NCBI RefSeq assembly: GCF_002865645.1
Contig: NW_020194685.1
Span: 1,440,807-1,504,806, forward strand
Length of the DNA: 64,000 nucleotides
Source: Hyaloscypha bicolor E
Taxonomy: Eukaryota; Ascomycota; Leotiomycetes; Helotiales; Hyaloscyphaceae
Direction of reading: 5' to 3'
In this document: positions 22,801 to 34,400 of the stretch, one piece after another
How positions within the stretch are numbered: the stretch's first letter is position 1
How the letters are laid out: each line of letters begins with the position of its first letter
Notes under the pieces: generated by a model
What the model saw: only the letters and a program-made list of their open reading frames with translations
Told to the model about the DNA's origin: nothing
Database searches by the model: none
Position numbers and translations under genes: made by a program

Positions 22801-24926
22801 TAAATTAGTAAATATTTCTATTCTTAAATCGAGCCTTTTTAGTTTTTTATTTCTCTGGTATATACTTCTATAAGTAGTATTCGGGTCTCTTATATATAAA
22901 ATACGATTTTGGAGTATAATTATTATAGTTACGGGGCTTAAAGTAATTATTACAGGTTCTAAAGTTATAGCTAGGTCTGTATTAATGATTTCCGGACGGG
23001 TAGTAGTTTAGAGGGTTTTGAGAATAGTATTATTAATTAGTAAAGAGAATCTCGGTATTAATCTATTATTTCTTCTTATAAATAATAATAGATAATTAGA
23101 GCTTATTAATAAGTTAGCCGAGATTAGGAGAAGAATCCAAAACTATATATTAGTATACTAGTATATCTTAATAAGAGGTAATAATCTTATTATATAGGAA
23201 TTCGGTATTTTATAAAATAGGTACTAGTTTATATTATAATTTATATAGGTTATTAATTAGTAACTAGACGAGCTTAAATATTGTCTTTTTAGGATATTAA
23301 GCTATTATAATTACTATTATAGTAGTATTTCACTTATCTAAGTTTTAATATTAGAAACCAGGGCCTTTAAAAAAGCTATAAATATTTATATAGGCCTCTT
23401 TATATATATATTAAAAGAGCTAGTTATTATAAAAGTAATCTTATACTAGTTCTTTTAATATAATAGGAAAAGCTCTTACTAATACCTTTTATAGAAGCTC
23501 TATATATTAGTAGATATTAAGGAAAATAACGAGTTTTTAGTTAAAACTACTATTAGTTCTATTATATTTCTATATTTTAGTATATATCTTTATTATTTCT
23601 CTAATTAGCTTTATAGTAAAAGGGCTAGCTAAAGGGCTATTTAAAAATAGTAGAGGTAGTAGAAGTAGTAGAAATCCGTTATTACTAGCTCTTTATAGTC
23701 CGGTATTAGTAGGAGCAATTATAGGTAATAAAGAAATATAAATAATAATTAGTTTAGTTTATTAATTTCTTATAATACTATTATTAAGGAATATATATAA
23801 TAAGGTAATAGGGCCTATATTAAGATCTAGTCTAGTAGTAATAATATTAGCTATAGTTCAAATATATTACTCTTTTTCCTGAATAGTATTAACTAAGAAC
23901 TATATAATAGTAAGTCTCTTATTATTTTATTTAATATAAATACTATTATATTATAAAATAGCTTATAATTTATATAGTATATATTAATCTAGATAATTAA
24001 GTACTTTAAGGTTAAAATTACTAAAATTCTTCTTAAATAATTCCTAGAGATTATTATTAGTTGATTTCTCTACCTTATACTAGAATAGTCTAGTATTAAG
24101 ATAGTCTAGAACTTCCTTATTATTATAGGTAATTAGGTTAATATTACCTTTCTATTTCTTTACCTATATATATCTATTCTATAGTTCTACTATACTAAAC
24201 CCCTAGGGTTAAGCCCTTCTTAATATATATATGATTTATAGTAAGAGAGGTTCGAAGATAAGATAGTTTATAGTAAGTTTATAGAAAGGGTTTAGTAGTA
24301 AAGATATCTAGATATCTGGTTTAGATACCAGATACCCCAGATATCTAGGGATATTATAGGTATTAAAGTAAATATTTCGCCTTTAAATATTTTATTTATA
24401 ATAAGAAATTTAGGAAGTGAAATATTATAATTCCGGGAAGGTCTAAAGCTCAAAGAACTCGATTTAATAGTAAAATTAAAGTAGTAGTTAAAGAGCTTTA
24501 AGGGTATATATAAAGTATATATTCTAGAGAGAATATTCTATAGATACGGGTATTATATAAATAGAAAAGATAGATTCCAAGAAAGTAGTTTTAAAGCCAA
24601 AAGAAGTTAGTTTTAAAGAATAATAAATAGTTAAGTAAATAGATAGCCAAATGGCTAACTACTTATTAATTAGTAAGAACTAGAGTCTTTTCCCTTAGGC
24701 TATCGGATACTTTATAAAGTTAATAAGTAATTCCTTCTTTTAATAGAATAGTTATTAGTCCTTAGTAAGAGCTAGCTATTTTCTCCCCTAGGCTACCGGA
24801 TACTTTATAAAGTTAATAGGTAATTCCCTCTTTTAATATAGACTAGTTCAATCTTACTATAGGCTACCGGATACTTCTTTAGCTTAAAAGATTCTATTCT
24901 CTAATCTATATATATAAACTAATTAG

Positions 24927-25222
24927 TATTAGTTTACTAGTAATATATAATACTATTATATAGGTATGAAAATACTAGTTATATTAGTTAGTAAAGTTAT
25001 TTTTTTTTAGAAGTAGGAATTATAGTATTATAGTATTAATATATAATCCCTAAATCTGCTAAGCCTAAAGAGGTCTAGTTTACTAGTCGAGTTATTAATA
25101 GAATATGAGGTTATATAACTATATCCCGTATCTCATATCCTATTACTTATATCCCATTACCTATATCCCGTATTCCGTATCTCGTAACTATATATATAAT
25201 TTTTAAAGGAATAATTATACTA
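24927..25222 (-). repeat. Copia 5' LTR (RIP-mutated copy)
   Basis: This aligns along its length with 19032-19313 but carries dozens of C-to-T and G-to-A changes, for example TATTAGTTTACTAG for TGTCGGTTTACTAG. One short internal repeat unit (around CCCATTACCTATAT) is extra. Confidence 0.75.
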
Positions 25223-25684
25223 ATAAATATTTTAGCTAATACTTTTCTAATAAAATAGTTATTAGGTTTTTATATTTTATATTTTATATTTTTTTATTTT
25301 CTAATTAGTATTTAGCTAATTTATAGGAAATATTATAGCTTAATATATATAATAATTACTAAAAACTATATAATTCTTTAATTAGTAATTTGAATTCAAA
25401 TTAATAATAAATTAAAAAATATATAAAAGTTAATTAGAATTATAAATCTAGTTATATATATAGAAATTAGGCTTTTTTTTAAAAAAAAGAAAATTAAATT
25501 AAGAATCTTAAGATATTACTATTATATTATAACCTATAATTAGTATTCTAGAAATAGAATTAGCTATATTAAATATATATATAAATATCTAAAAAAAAAT
25601 AAAAAAATAAAAAGCTTAAACTAAATATAAAATATTATACTAGAACTAAATTATATAATATTAATATTATAATAATATTATACT
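25223..25684 (-). repeat. Left inverted-repeat arm, inner part
   Basis: The sequence from AATATTTTAGCTAATAC onward is matched in inverse by the right arm at about 26,396-26,850. Similarity fades near 25,684 and 26,396, leaving a non-palindromic spacer of about 710 bases, also AT-rich, in which I see no gene. Confidence 0.7.
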
Positions 25685-26395
25685 AATTATAGGTTTAGAT
25701 ATAGCCTTTTCTAAACTTTTTTTATTTTACTAAGTTTATTTTATTTTAATTATAAATAAATTATATATATTAGATAATAAAATAATTATAATTAGAATTA
25801 GGATTAAATATTTAAAATTAAATTATAATATAAATAATACTAAAACTCTTATTAAAAATTATTATTTAGCTATTATATTTTTTATTAGATATTTATAATA
25901 AAACTATTTTATATTAATAGAAATATAATTATAATTAAACTAAAAATAAATAAAAAAGAAATTAAAAATTATCTAAAAAAAAAAAAAGTATTTCTAAATT
26001 ATTAGTTCTAAATTATTAAAGCTAGAATAAAAGAAGCTAAGCTTATATTTCTTTTAAACTAAGGAACTATTTTATAAACTTATATATAAACTTAATTAGA
26101 ATTTTATAAAAACTATTTTATAGGTTCCTAAATAATATTATAATAATATAGTAATAATAAAAATTAAAAATAACCTATAATTAGTTTCTAGAAAAGTTAC
26201 TAGCTAAAGAAAAAAAGTAAGCTAAATATAATATTAGTTATATATATATTTCTTTTTTATAATAATTAGGTTTATTTATAAAATTACTTATAAAATTCTT
26301 AATATATATAATTACTTTCTTATATTTCTTTCTTAAAAGGCTATATCTTTTTACTAATTTCTTTAATATTTAAAATATATTAGCCTCTAATTATT

Positions 26396-27626
26396 TATTA
26401 TAATATTAGTATTATATAATCTAGCTCTAGTATAATATTTTATATTTAGCTTAAGCTTTTTGCTTTTTTTTTTCTTTAAATATTTATATATATATCTAAT
26501 AAAGCTATTTATTTTTAGGTCTTTAGTTTCGAATTATAATATAGTAATAATATTTTAAAATTCTTAATTTAATTTCTTTTTTTTTAAGAAAAAAGTCTAA
26601 TTTTTATATATATAACTAGATTTATAATTTTAATTAATTTCTATATATTTCTTAATTTACTATTAATTTAAATTCAAATTACTAATTAAAGAATTATATA
26701 GTTTTTAATAGCTATTATATATATTAAGCTATAATATTTCCTATAAATTAGCTAAATATTAATTAGAAAATAAAAGAATTAAAAATATAAAATATAAAAA
26801 CCTAATAACTATTTTATTAGAAAAGTATTAGCTAGAATACTTTTTCTAGAAATATAACTTTTTTTAGTTTTTCTTATTTTAAATTTATTTCTTATTTTTT
26901 TTTTATTTTAAATATCTTAATTTATAAAAATAAGATCTTAAATAGCTATATTTTCTCTAGCTATATTTTCTCTAATTATATTTTTTCTAGCTATATTTCT
27001 TCTAGTTATATCTTTTCTAGCTATATTTTCTTTAGTTATATTTTCTAGTTTTTAGTTATATTTCCTCTAATTATATCTTTTCTAATTATATTTTTTCTAG
27101 CTATATTTTTTCTAGCTATACTTTTTCTAATTATATTTTCTTTAGTTATATTTCTTTTATTATTTCTCTAAATTATAATATAAGCTAATAAGGCTTTATT
27201 TACTAGTATAATTTAAAATATATTTAAGTATTTCCTATCTTTTTCTAAATTATAATATAAGCTAATAAGATTTTATTTATTAATATAATTTAAAATATAT
27301 TTAAATATTTCTTATTTTTATTTTTTATAAGCTTTTACCTATTATATTACTAGCTAAAATATAGTATTCTCTAGGCTAGAAGAAATCTTATTTAGAGACT
27401 ATAATATACTAGATATCTAATTTCTTATTTTATAAAATATAATTACTTATAAGAAGGATTTACGGGCTAGCTACTTAGTTTGCTCGAGTTCGGAGAACTC
27501 TTACTATTAAAGGGGGGATGTTATAATATTAGCGTCACATGACCTGGCCCTAGCGTGGCACCCTGTACTTAGCTCGAGCTCCCTGCTCTCTTCTCTCTTT
27601 AGACGTTTACATACACACCTAATACA
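26396..27626 (+). repeat. Right inverted-repeat arm with gypsy-like 3' end
   Basis: The arm is about 1.23 kb, AT-rich inside and normal in composition from about 27,470. It ends GAGTTCGGAGAACTC, then a polypurine tract (27508-27518), then TGTTATAATATTAGCG through to TAATACA. The arrangement of purine tract followed directly by TGTTA is that of the 3' end of a Ty3/gypsy-type element, but no pol motif can be read. It could instead be a terminal-inverted-repeat element with long ends. Confidence 0.7.
27519..27626 (+). repeat. LTR-like end of right arm
   Basis: 108 bases beginning TGTTATAATATT right after an AAAGGGGGGA purine tract and ending AATACA. A mutated mirror copy is at 18223 to about 18327. 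The TG and CA ends and the adjacent purine tract suggest a short LTR. Confidence 0.55.
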
Positions 27627-28443
27627 GCTGATTCTGCTCCCAGAACACCAGCCACGGGTCGTGGCTCTAATGTACATATCACGATGCGGTCCGTCCTGCG
27701 CGATCCTTTAGTGTGAGGTCGGCCTCCGTGTCCTTTAGCAATTTTCTAATTTTCATATACCTCCCCCGGCGTGTTTTCCTCCAGCAGCAAAGTGAAGCGC
27801 CCTCTGTGCATACTCATCTTGCACGTCAATGGTATTTTTGCCTAGTAGCACCAGAAGACTTCAAACCGCCTTCTTAGACCACGTTCAACTGCAAAATGAA
27901 GCGATGTGCGTCCCTTGGAGTCCTGTATTAGTGTTGGCCTCTTGTCTAACAAGGGTTTTGACTACCTCGCCACTGAAAGTGAGGCACTCTGCAGACTTCA
28001 TACCTGTGAAGGTGGTGGGAATTGTTTCTACGGTAGAGGCGTTGTCCTTGATTCCAGTAACTAGAAACCACGTCACACAAAATATCTTGGTCAAAGTCGA
28101 GAGTGGTTCTGAGTTGGATCTTCTGGCGATATGTCTCGGGACAGATGGATCGAACGTAAGGTTTCAGATCCGATAAGCTTAATTCGGGAAAATGTAAAAC
28201 GACCCCACCCCCCTCCCTCCCGGGTGTCGATTGGGGGCCGAACTAACCTAAAGTAGAGGCGCTCGGACAGGAACACCAAAACTTTGGCTATTTCTATAAT
28301 TTAATTCAATTTTATAAGGAATCAATATAATTTAATACTTGTTTCATTTGTTATAGCGCTAATTAAGCGCTATTTAAATATAAACTTTTTATAGACTTTG
28401 GATTAGTAATAGCTCTTTAAATTAAAGAAGTTAAAATTTCATA
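27627..28443. other. Intergenic with small RIP-like patch
   Basis: No supported gene. Between about 28,280 and 28,440 the sequence is again AT-rich, with an AGCGCTAATTAAGCGCT palindrome at its core, suggesting a small mutated repeat. Open frames on both strands at 27,829-28,279 lack any resemblance. Confidence 0.45.
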
Positions 28444-28585
28444 CCTTCGTCTGGCGAGACATAGTCCACGCTAGCAAGGGGGCCTGGCTCAGACTGGAAA
28501 GTCGTAGCTTTGGTTAGTCATTCATTGCCTTTTCGTCCTGTGCCAGGCCCCTTGCTAGCGTGGACTATGTCTCGCCAGACGAAGG
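28444..28585. repeat. 142-base foldback with 44-base arms
   Basis: The left arm (28444 to about 28488) starts CCTTCGTCTGGCGAGACATA. The right arm (28542-28585) is its reverse complement with a single base difference in a G run. The loop is about 53 bases. No coding potential. It may be a MITE or solo foldback element; the near-perfect arms imply recent origin or selection for a hairpin. Confidence 0.85.
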
Positions 28586-29381
28586 GATAAGTGTTTAGGG
28601 GGGATAGTATCATTTTCGTCAAGTTTTGACGACCATGCTCAAGAAGCCCAAACAAGATCCCAAAGTAGATCACTAAGTGGACACCTGTCCAATAGAAAAG
28701 TCAGATTCTCTGCCTAAAGTGTCACCGGTAGGATGCTCGAGATGCTTGCATCGCAAGCCTTGTGTTGACCCCCACGCAGCCCTCAGCACTTCAACCGCCC
28801 TCAGGACAGCTCGCTCAGACTAACACAGAACCACCGCCGAACATATAACCAGCCAACCTCCCACCTCTATTTCTCACCGGTCTCGCACCCAAAATTGCCG
28901 TAACAGATTCCATTTGAGCCTCGTACTTCTCAAACACTATTCATTGAGAAGTCAGACTTTCAAATGAGAGCTTATCGAGACGAAAGAAGCGGCAGAGATT
29001 CGCTACCCTGTTGCCTAAGAAACTAACCACGACCCTAAAGCCTTCACAAACCACCTGCACAAAGCCACGACATGCTCCGCCACAGAATAGTTGCACTTTG
29101 CTCATATCTCTTGGGCGTGATGTTCGGTGCTATAACGATAACCGATGCTCAGCCTTGAGCCGACAGTGGGGGATGACACACCTCCTCGCCAACTTTCCAC
29201 TGCTGAGCTTCGATAAGCCAGCCCTTACATCTAGCCCTCCATTCATCGTCGTTGTGTACGCCTCATAATTCCTTCACGCCTTTATCTTGAGGATGTGCAT
29301 GGTGAGGGGGAACCGGCCTGAGACCTCAAAAGGCCGGCCACCCTCACTTTAGAACAATATATTGACTTCTCTATGCGTTGA
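28586..29381. other. Intergenic
   Basis: About 800 bases upstream of the membrane-protein gene. One 85-codon open frame (29011-29268) has no recognisable feature. Nothing else is seen. Confidence 0.4.
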
Positions 29382-31266
29382 ATGGGTTCTTGCTGTGATA
29401 TGGATGTAACTCAGCCAGATATAGAGTTGCAAGGTATCGGAAATACAACCGATTTCGAGGCTCAAATTCTTGCTCCTGTCCGCACACGTTTCACCCGCGG
29501 CAATAGCTTCTTCTCTGGGGTATAGATAGAGCCGCTCAGATGTTAATTCAACAATAACGCTGAAACTTTAGCTTAGAGAGTACAAACCGGACTGAGCACA
29601 AGTGCTGCTAGTATCAGATCACACTGGTCTGTTCAGTGGATCGCGCGATGTAAGTCCTCCCAACTATCTGGAAGCTGTTCAACCGCCGATCGAGGATGTT
29701 TTATAGGGACCCCGAGGCAGCCGCCACCCGCGGCAAAGCCCTCGCTATCTGGCGAGAGAGTCGCCTCGGCGGCGCGAGATGAGTACATTGCGGCTCTCAT
29801 GGGAAGTGGGACTGGGTCTGAAATTGTGGAGGCTGCATGTCAATGGCAGGTCGGCTTCTTGGAGTCCCAGATCAAAGAAGCGTGGATCCCATTGTTCCGC
29901 CGGGTGTTGAAGGGTGTCGACACCACAGGTCTGAAACCGAGCGCTGATGAGCTGTCCATCACCTTCCAAGTCCTTGCTGCGATGGTGGAAGAATTTCGTC
30001 GTGATGACCGGGCTTTGGTACAGATTGTTGATGAGCTCTACAATAGTGGAGTTCTGATTGAAACAGCTGAACCCGAGGATTCTGACTATGAGCGGAACCC
30101 AGCAAATCAGATGGTCTTTACCGCGCTTGGAATGATCAGTGAGTGGGCCTCAACATCGCAATGAGGGATGAATTAATCTGACCAATTTCTAGGCATGCTT
30201 TACTCTCCGGAACTTAATCCCGCCGCCGACAAGTTTCAAATCAGCACGCGCCAGACACAGAGTTCCCGAACCAGCGGTACTCCTGAGCGGAGACGGCTTA
30301 TCACCAGGTCTAAGACATATAAAAGCTATAAAGAGACTCTGGATTACAAAGACGAGAACGTGGCCTTGCTTCTGCGGCGATTTGGCACGATTATCCCACA
30401 TTGCCAACGGTCCATTTTCGGTGGCCAATATTCCCCAGGTCCAGGCTTTGCTCCGCTTATGCCGGACGTTTCGATCGAGGTCTCGAGATTGAATTACCGG
30501 AACCTATGCAGAGTCGTAGACATCAATATCGAGTGGGTCGACTGCTTAAGTCTTCATCTGGAATTCGATCGATCAGGGAAGGTGCTCAAGCTCTTCCGGT
30601 TCCCTTCCATCTGCTTAATGATGTGTTGCTGCCGAGAGAAGTCAACATTCGCGCCGTGAGCACCCCGCTATGCATCACGGAATATCTACTGACCACGCAG
30701 GATCTTTGCTGACTCCATGAGCTACAACAATCTGCCAACGTCTGAACACGATGGGGCGAGGGAGTACTATAAGGAAGTCCTTCTCTCCTACCGGCTCATC
30801 TTCGGCCAGGGCCCAGGATCAGCAGAGGATTTCAAGCGCCGTGCACACCTCTGGGCGCCAGCACTGGCAGAGCTTTCCGATCCCCTTCTTGCTATCATTT
30901 GTGGTGAGAATTGGGAGAGCGAGAAGGCATGGCCGATATATGATGAGATCCAAGCAGAGGACACCGCTGAGCGCTATAGTCCTTCCGAAGACTTCCCATA
31001 CCTTGGGAAGCGTCTTCTGAAGATCCAAGAATATGTGAATGATCATCGGCCCAACAATCTGAGACAACTGTGGCACGACCAAGCGAACAAATGGAATTGG
31101 TGGATGTTATGGGCGTTCGTCATTCTTGGCTGCCTTGCTCTTCTATTTTCAATCATCCAAGTACGCATCGTATCTGTGAGAATTCCATGCCTACTTACTG
31201 ACTTTCTCTCAGACAGTCCTCCAACTAGTTCAACTGATTTTCACAGTACCTCCACCAGGTCGATAA
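29382..31266 (+). CDS. Fungal membrane-anchored protein of unknown function
   Basis: Exons inferred at 29382-29519, 29577-29649, 29707-30138, 30193-30655, 30701-31160 and 31213-31266. The chain starts MGSCCDMDVTQPDIEL and runs through HWSVQWIARWDPEAAATRG, SEIVEAACQWQVGFLES, MVFTALGMISMLYSPELNP and VVDINIEWVDCLSLHLEFDR to IFADSMSYNNLP. It ends with a hydrophobic helix (WMLWAFVILGCLALLFSIIQ) and TVLQLVQLIFTVPPPGR, a layout of large cytosolic body plus C-terminal membrane anchor. I know of no function. All junctions but one keep frame. Inside exon 3 the frame used before about 29,770 differs from that used after it. Either a 47-base intron with a weak GTCGCC donor (29760-29806) is spliced, or the gene has a real one-base shift. 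Confidence 0.6.
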
Positions 31267-31464
31267 TTCGATGGTTTTCATTGCAGCAGCAGTCAACATC
31301 AGTTTAGCGCGGAGCCAGGAGTAGGTGTTCGACGTCAAATTTCATTCGGGATACATTTCAAATGTGATATTTCATTCTGTGTAGTTGAGAGTACCCGCTT
31401 GACGATATATGACCTCAAAATAATAAAGAAGAAAAATCCAAATATGACCCAAAGAAATGTCAAA

Positions 31465-34400
31465 TCATCTAAAGTAGCCGGGAATCAAGGCATCGTAAGA
31501 GTCCTCATCCTCCTGATTATCTGGATCTCCATTCTCGTCGAGTGCAATGACGATGCCTCCCTCTCCATTTCCGGTGAGAACCCGCCTGGCCACTTCAGCT
31601 CTGATGCGCATGTCGTTTGCTTGTTGGTGGTATGCACCAACAACATCGCTTTCCAATACCTTGGACAATTTCCATAAAATTCGCGCGATATACCCGTCAT
31701 CCCTGTGGGGACTTCGGAGTGTGGCAATGGCCATCGCCTTCTCCAGCTGGCCTTTCGCATTATCTACATTACCCTGCTCGAACTCAACACAGCCAAGTGA
31801 GTAGTACGCTGATGCTGTTAATGGATGGACGGCAGAATTGAGCAGCGAGACTTTGAGGCATTGCTCGTACGACCGTTTCGCAGATGCCCAACGCTTTTGA
31901 TCTAACTCAATATTGCCATAAGCGTAATGAACGCTTCGTCGTCAGTCAGTTTGGATTTAATATTGTGTAGAGGTGGGAATCTTCTTACTGAGCCATGAAA
32001 TGCGCATTGTCTCCAGCAGTTCGGAAGTACAGTGCCTCGGATTTTGCAAGCAAGCTGAAAGCCTCATCGTATTCCTTCCTGTAGAAGTGGACGCGAGACT
32101 TGCAGAGATATGAATTTGCAAGAAGATTCGAAGCTGCATCACCGGCATTGAGTCGAATATGGATTGCTTTTGTGAAATAATCCATGGAGTCGATCAGATT
32201 GTCAGACGATGCCTCCAAAAGTCCCATGTTATGGAGCGAAATAGATCGCTAAGGAACTGTTAGCATTGTGGGAGGTCTGGATCCTGCATAGAGAATGGCT
32301 CACGTCCAAATCGTCTCTTCCCAAATGCTTCTCTTGCAAGTGGTAGAATACTTCAAGATTTCTCCTGCAATCTCCAAGCTTGTTCAACTCATAGTACGTC
32401 AATCCCGCAATGTTACAAAATACTGCATACTGCATGGTTTCCGTGTTATTACCACAAGCCAGCTGGCCTGTCTCGACCATACGTAAACAGATATCGTAAT
32501 TGCCAGTCTCATATAAATACCATGCACAATTTGCCAAAAGTTTGATAAACCATTTTGATCTAAAATTTTGGTATTAGTATTGTTATTTTCGGAGGGGGGT
32601 TTGATGGTTACCCTTTCAACTTCGAGGAAGCACGTCGATAGGTAGAGAATTGTAAACTCATATGTGCTCCATGAGAGATATATGTCTGACATGCGCTCCA
32701 TTGGGTGGACAAATAATCACCTGCTACTTGCTTTGGAAATGCTTCATAAACAAGAGAACTTGCGCTGTCAAAGTACTCCTGTAAATCTCGGTAGGAGAGA
32801 TAATTCATGGCCTCTTGTACCACACGATGCGCGCGTAATTCTCTGCCTTCTTCGGTGATCAACTTGAAATCTACCAACTCGTCGATTGCGGCACGAAGAA
32901 GTGGTGGGATAGTAATGACACTGGATAGTGCGTGGGCTTTCTCATCTACAAGATTGGGGTGCTGCTTGCAGAAGTTCAGCTTTCCATCGAGAGCTCGTTG
33001 ATTCTTTGGCAGGAAGAGATCGATAAGTATACGGTCTCGCAAAGTCAGTCACATGCATTGTCTTAGCTTGGGAGAGTAAATAATATACCAGGTGAAAACA
33101 GTGAGAGCACACTCAGCATATCTCGAGCATTGCGGCTCAAATGCTTGAATGTCATGTCCCACAACGAATCCAGCGAATGGATAATGTCGGAGCGATCTGC
33201 AGTCTGTCTAGGTGGAAGGGATCGCTTGATTTCCTTGAATGTCTCTAAACAACCCGCAATTGTTGTGCCAGCAATGTTTGGCTTTTTGATGAGCTGAGCT
33301 GCTTGTTGAATTGCGAGTGCGAGCTGGTATTGAAATTAGCTTCATTTCATACTCCTTAGTATCTTCGTACTTACCCCTCCTAAATTCATCAAGAGTTCCT
33401 TCGCGGCTGACTCTTCGGTGCCTTGGATCAACCCTCTTCTGTCTAGATCTTGCCACTCAGGACCTAGCAACTTCATAAGCAGATCCCAACCTTGTCTATC
33501 ATTGAAAGGTTTGACTGTGTCGCCCTTGCGTGATGCATCATTCATGAAGTTGTAATACTTTCGGGAGGTAATGCTAGATGAACACATAAGAACATGTCTT
33601 CTTTACCTGATGGCAGGTTCAACTTACAGAATGGCACCATTCGCACCAAGCGGCCAGTAGCCCCTGAGAATGGACTCTCGTTCTGTCGAAGCATGTCAGC
33701 CTTCGTCAGGAAATAGGGAGGGGTCGATCTCCTCGTGGAGCAGACTCACCAGCATTATCGAAAATAAGAAGCCACTTTTTCTCTGCAAGTGAAGTTAGTA
33801 TTATCTCCCCTAGAAGGAGGTCCAATCAAGCATACTAGTGATCTTCAACCACTTTAACACGGCCAATTGATTCTCCTCGTCATGTCCTAATGTCTTGTGA
33901 GCATAACCAGGACTTTTGTGAATTCCATTGAAGCTAACCATTTCTATCCGCACCCGGCAGGTTCAAGTTAACAGCCATATCAGTGAAACTTTGGCGAAGC
34001 GACAGTGAGGTTTCACATTGGACCCAAAAGATAGCATCAAAGTTCGCAGGGTTTTTGTATGCATACTCCAGTGCAATGTTGGTCTTTCCGACTCCACGTC
34101 GTCCATAGATCGAATAGGTTCGCAGAGGGGGATTGTTTGAAGAGTAGTCCAGATAGTTATTTACGCGGTCCAATTCTTCCTTGCGGCCATAGAAGTCTTC
34201 ATTTCTTTCTCTTGGTATCATTCTGATGGGGAATGTGGCATATTCTTCTGGGATGACATGAGGAGCATGGCGGTTCGCCAGATTCTGGACCTGTCGTTGA
34301 GTATTTGCTTTCGAGTATGAGGTAACATCATTAAGATGCTTAACCGTGGCATCCATGTCCGATAGGTTTTCGTTGACTCTTATATCAAGATCTTTTGCAG

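Larger units (their letters stand above)
19032..25222 (-). mobile_element. Ty1/copia-type LTR retrotransposon, mostly destroyed by RIP
   Basis: Direct repeats at 19032-19313 and 24927-25222 are its LTRs. The left copy starts TGTCGGTTTACTAG and ends GCTGTACCA; the right copy is the same sequence with C-to-T and G-to-A changes on both strands. On the minus strand next to the left LTR lies an RNase H segment of copia type, which fixes the orientation (5' LTR at the right). From about 20,000 to 24,926 stops are so frequent that no gag or pol frame survives. The bases flanking the two LTRs (gatat at the left, ataaa at the right) do not form a clean target duplication. The element is inserted in the left arm of the inverted repeat, so it is younger than that arm. 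Confidence 0.82.
18223..27626. repeat. Composite RIP-mutated transposon island
   Basis: A 9.4-kb block. Its two outer edges are inverted copies of each other, reading TGTTGGGTGTATATG at the left and, in reverse complement, TGTATTAGGTGTGTATG at the right. The interior is dominated by TA, AAT and TTA, with almost no CpA or TpG left, which is the pattern of RIP. It consists of a left arm, a copia-type element inserted in that arm, the rest of the left arm, a spacer and a right arm. No functional gene is present. Confidence 0.85.

Noticed and set aside
28444..28585. CRISPR-like or phage attachment structure
   Set aside because: There is a single inverted pair, not direct repeats with spacers, and the genome is fungal.
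31399..31841. Plus-strand frames over the C-terminus of the NLR gene
   Set aside because: The minus strand carries TPR units that continue in frame with the NB-ARC exons. The plus-strand frames overlap each other in different phases.
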